In this document: positions 61,369 to 64,000 of the stretch, piece by piece
How positions within the stretch are numbered: position 1 is the stretch's first letter
Layout: every line of letters starts with the position of its first letter
Origin: Chthoniobacter flavus
GTDB lineage: Bacteria; Verrucomicrobiota; Verrucomicrobiia; Chthoniobacterales; JACTMZ01
DNA length: 64,000 nucleotides
Assembly: GCA_945878135.1 (NCBI GenBank)
Contig: CAMDUL010000001.1
Span: forward strand, 62,001 to 126,000
Direction of reading: 5' to 3'
Position numbers and translations under genes: made by a program
The notes under the pieces: model-generated
The model's input: only the letters and a program-made list of their open reading frames with translations
Told to the model about the DNA's origin: nothing
Databases searched by the model: none

Positions 61369-64000
61369 CTAGGGCACGAGCAGGCCGTCAAGGGCCACCC
61401 GCAACTGCTCCTCGCGTCCGACCTTGAACTGCTCGGCGGCTCGCACCCGGCGCGTGCGGCCGTCGCGGGCCACGAATTCCAGCACCAACGGACGCCGCCC
61501 CGGGAAATCGAGCACGGTCGAACGCAAATCCTCCAGCTCGCGACGTCCGGCCCGGCCGGCCGGGAGGCGAAGAACAATGGGCGGCTCGCTCCCTGCCGCG
61601 GGTGGCACGGACTTGAACTCCGCCGCGGTCACCGCGGGCTTGTCGTCGCGTTTGTCGAGCCGGCCGGTGATTTGCACCACTTTCCCGGGGACGAGCTGCG
61701 AGGTGTATTTCTCGAACACCTCGCTCCAGACCCGGACCTCCACCTTTCCGGTGAAGTCCTCCAGCGTGAGGAAAGCGCAGGGCTTGCCGGTGGCTTTGGT
61801 GAACTTTTTCTCCACGGTGTCGACCAACCCCACCACTGTCACCGTGGCGCGGTCGTCCATTTCCTCGAGAGCGGAAACCTTGGTGAACTTCGGGTTGTCG
61901 AGCGAACCGCGGTAGGGATCGAGCGGATGCGCCGTGACATAAAACCCGAGAAGCTCTTTCTCGAACGACAACAACTCGGCTTCGGTGAAGGGCCGCGTCC
62001 GGCGGCGCCCGCCGCCCCGTGCCGTGACCGCGAGACCCTCCTCGCCGAAAAGGCTTTGCTGTCCGGCCGAGCGGTCGCGGTGCGCCGAGGCGCTGGCGGC
62101 CAGAACCGGGTCGAGGTCCTCGACCATCTGGGCCCGCTCTTCGCCGGTGAAGTCGAACGCCCCGCATTTGACGAGGCATTCCATCGATTTGCGGTTGACC
62201 GCGCGCGGATCCATCCGCGTGGCGAAATCCTCGAGCGAGGCGAACGGTCCACGGGCGGCACGCTCGGCCACCGCGTCAGCCATGGAGGCCTCGCCGACGT
62301 TTTTGATGCCGCTCAGGCCGAAGCGGACAGCCACCGAGTTTTCATGCTCCTCGGGCGCGAATTTGAGCATGCTCTTGTTGAGGTCCGGCGGCAACAGGCT
62401 CAGGCCCATGCGCTTGGCCTCGTCGACGTAAAAGGAAATTTTGTCGGTGTCGTCGACTTCGTTGCTCAGAACGGCGCACATGAACTCGACCGGATGATGT
62501 GCCTTGAGCCAGCACATGCGGTAGCTGATCAGCGAATACGCCGTGCTGTGGCTCTTGTTGAACCCGTAGTCGGCGAATTTCTCCAGCAGGTCGAAAATGG
62601 CCTCGGCTTTTTTCTCCGGGATGTCGTTGTGCTTTTTGCAACCGGCGATGAAATTGACCCGCTCCTTGGCCATCTTCTCCTTGTCCTTCTTGCCCATGGC
62701 GCGGCGAAGCAGGTCCGCCTGCCCGAGGCTGTAACCGGCCAGCAGGTTCGCCGCCTGCTGCACCTGCTCCTGGTAAATGAGGATGCCGTAGGTTTCCTTG
62801 GCAACCTGCTCGAGCAGCGGATGATCGTAGTTGATCTTGGTCTGACCCTTCTTGCGCTTGATGTAATCGGGGATGAGCGCCATCGGACCCGGACGGTAAA
62901 GCGCGCAGAGCGCGTTCATGTCATCTAGGCTGGTGAACCCGAAATTCCGGCAGTAGCGCGACATGCCGCCTTCAAACTGGAAGATGCCGACCGTCTCGCC
63001 GCGGTTGAGCACATCGAAAGCGGCCTGGTCGTCGACCGGGACTTTCTCGATGTCGAAGCCGGGCACGTGACGGCGGATCAGTTCCTCGGCGTCACGGATC
63101 ACGGTCAGGGTTTTCAGTCCGAGAAAATCCATTTTGAGCATCCCGAGATCGGTCAGCGGTTCCATCGAATACTGGGTGACCACCTCGTTCTCCTTGCCGC
63201 GCGAGAGCGGGAGGATTTCCGACAAGTCACGGTCGCCGATGACCACTCCCGCCGCATGGATGCCGGCATTGCGCGAGAGCCCTTCCAAGACGGTCGAATA
63301 CCCCCAGAGTTGCTGCGTGCCGGGCTCGGATTCGATGGCTTGCTTGAGGTCGGGATTCTTCTCCCGCGCCGACTCGAGGGTGATGTTCAGCTCGTTCGGG
63401 ATCATTTTGGCGATGCGGTCGCCGTCGCCGTAACTCAGTCCGAGCACGCGCGCCACGTCGCGCACCACGCTCTTCGCACCGAGCTGGTTGAAAGTGACGA
63501 TCTGCGACACGCAGCGCTCGCCGTATTTTTGCCGCACGTATTCGATGACCTCGCCGCGGCGGGCCTGGCAGAAGTCGACGTCAATGTCGGGCGGGCTGAC
63601 CCGCTCGGGGTTGAGGAAGCGCTCGAAGATGAGGCCGTAGCGCACCGGGTCGAGGTCGGTGATGCCGAGCACGTAGGCCACCATGCTCCCGGCGGCCGAA
63701 CCGCGCCCCGGACCGACGGGAATGCCGCGCTGCTTGGCGAAGTGGATGAAGTCCCAGACGATGAGAAAGTAGCTGGTGAAACCGAGCTTTTCGAGGACGC
63801 CGAGCTCGTAGTTCAAACGCTCGCGCAAAGCCGGCGTCCCGTCGCCGTAGCGGCGGGCGAAACCTTCCTCGCAAAGCTCGCGCAGGTAACCCTCGCGCGT
63901 CCGGCCCTCCGGGGGATGAAAGACCGGAAAGCGCGACTTGCCGAATTCCATGCTGACCTCGCAGCGCTCGGCGATGCGCGCCGTGTTGGCCAGCGCCTCC
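61369..64000 (-). CDS. dnaE: DNA polymerase III alpha subunit (5' end beyond the window)
   Basis: At least 877 codons are visible; the frame continues past the right edge, where EALANTARIAERCEV is coding. Catalytic-core motifs are present: GPGRGSAAGSMVAYVLGITD, the metal Asp residues in SPPDIDVDFCQARRGEVIEY, and the RAMGKKDKEKMAKER segment. The OB-fold near the C-terminus is KVEVRVWSEVFEKYTSQLVP. This is the replicative polymerase. The PHP domain is outside the window. Confidence 0.97.
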   Translation of the reverse strand, partial: EALANTARIAERCEVSMEFGKSRFPVFHPPEGRTREGYLRELCEEGFARRYGDGTPALRERLNYELGVLEKLGFTSYFLIVWDFIHFAKQRGIPVGPGRGSAAGSMVAYVLGITDLDPVRYGLIFERFLNPERVSPPDIDVDFCQARRGEVIEYVRQKYGERCVSQIVTFNQLGAKSVVRDVARVLGLSYGDGDRIAKMIPNELNITLESAREKNPDLKQAIESEPGTQQLWGYSTVLEGLSRNAGIHAAGVVIGDRDLSEILPLSRGKENEVVTQYSMEPLTDLGMLKMDFLGLKTLTVIRDAEELIRRHVPGFDIEKVPVDDQAAFDVLNRGETVGIFQFEGGMSRYCRNFGFTSLDDMNALCALYRPGPMALIPDYIKRKKGQTKINYDHPLLEQVAKETYGILIYQEQVQQAANLLAGYSLGQADLLRRAMGKKDKEKMAKERVNFIAGCKKHNDIPEKKAEAIFDLLEKFADYGFNKSHSTAYSLISYRMCWLKAHHPVEFMCAVLSNEVDDTDKISFYVDEAKRMGLSLLPPDLNKSMLKFAPEEHENSVAVRFGLSGIKNVGEASMADAVAERAARGPFASLEDFATRMDPRAVNRKSMECLVKCGAFDFTGEERAQMVEDLDPVLAASASAHRDRSAGQQSLFGEEGLAVTARGGGRRRTRPFTEAELLSFEKELLGFYVTAHPLDPYRGSLDNPKFTKVSALEEMDDRATVTVVGLVDTVEKKFTKATGKPCAFLTLEDFTGKVEVRVWSEVFEKYTSQLVPGKVVQITGRLDKRDDKPAVTAAEFKSVPPAAGSEPPIVLRLPAGRAGRRELEDLRSTVLDFPGRRPLVLEFVARDGRTRRVRAAEQFKVGREEQLRVALDGLLVP

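Overview
The window is GC-rich bacterial DNA, densely coded, with start-stop overlaps (ATGA, GTGA, TTGA) joining most same-strand neighbours. I see no rRNA, tRNA, CRISPR array, prophage or insertion sequence. Lipid A genes, an LptF/G-type permease and a LolD-type ATPase mean a Gram-negative outer membrane. The fused lpxC-fabZ gene, the paired sugar-cluster regulators, the K+-type membrane pyrophosphatase and the frequent short non-coding repeats fit a member of the PVC group, most likely Verrucomicrobiota. That placement is inference, not a database match.

Region 1 (1-6.1 kb) holds envelope and redox genes: a class A penicillin-binding protein whose transpeptidase motifs are lost, a DCC-lipase-maturation-factor fusion, and an FAD amine oxidase.

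Region 2 (6.1-30.5 kb) is one long minus-strand surface-sugar cluster. It is headed by a GbsR/MarR-type regulator and a specialised NusG paralogue, with an ops-like element just downstream. It contains RfbA and RfbB, three further SDR sugar enzymes, a two-part transketolase, a zinc alcohol dehydrogenase, a nucleotidyltransferase-PfkB fusion (HldE domains in reverse order), three methyltransferases, a GT2 enzyme, a kinase-like protein with a HAD phosphatase, two small membrane/winged-helix proteins, and a giant membrane protein fused to a polyprenol-phosphate-mannose synthase. Two PIN toxin-antitoxin pairs, a GxxExxY protein, a frameshifted four-helix-bundle gene and several short repeat families sit between these genes, so the cluster looks assembled by repeated insertion. 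No polymerase, flippase or priming transferase is in view, so the locus probably makes activated unusual sugars for a polymer completed elsewhere.

Region 3 (30.5-49.1 kb) is a housekeeping mosaic: Hsp33, PII protein, UppP, an M23-type protein, citramalate synthase, a LOG protein, a type I-beta DAHP synthase with an altered metal-site motif, LptF/G, Zwf, glucokinase, QueG, a pseudouridine synthase operon, a LolD-like ATPase, LpxC-FabZ and LpxA.

Region 4 (49.1-64 kb) carries a tiny secreted cysteine protein, a membrane pyrophosphatase, an exonuclease with a second DAHP synthase, a TerB-like/ABCG transporter coupled to an HTH-MBL hydrolase, a DUF2723-TPR membrane protein, and most of dnaE, which runs off the right edge.
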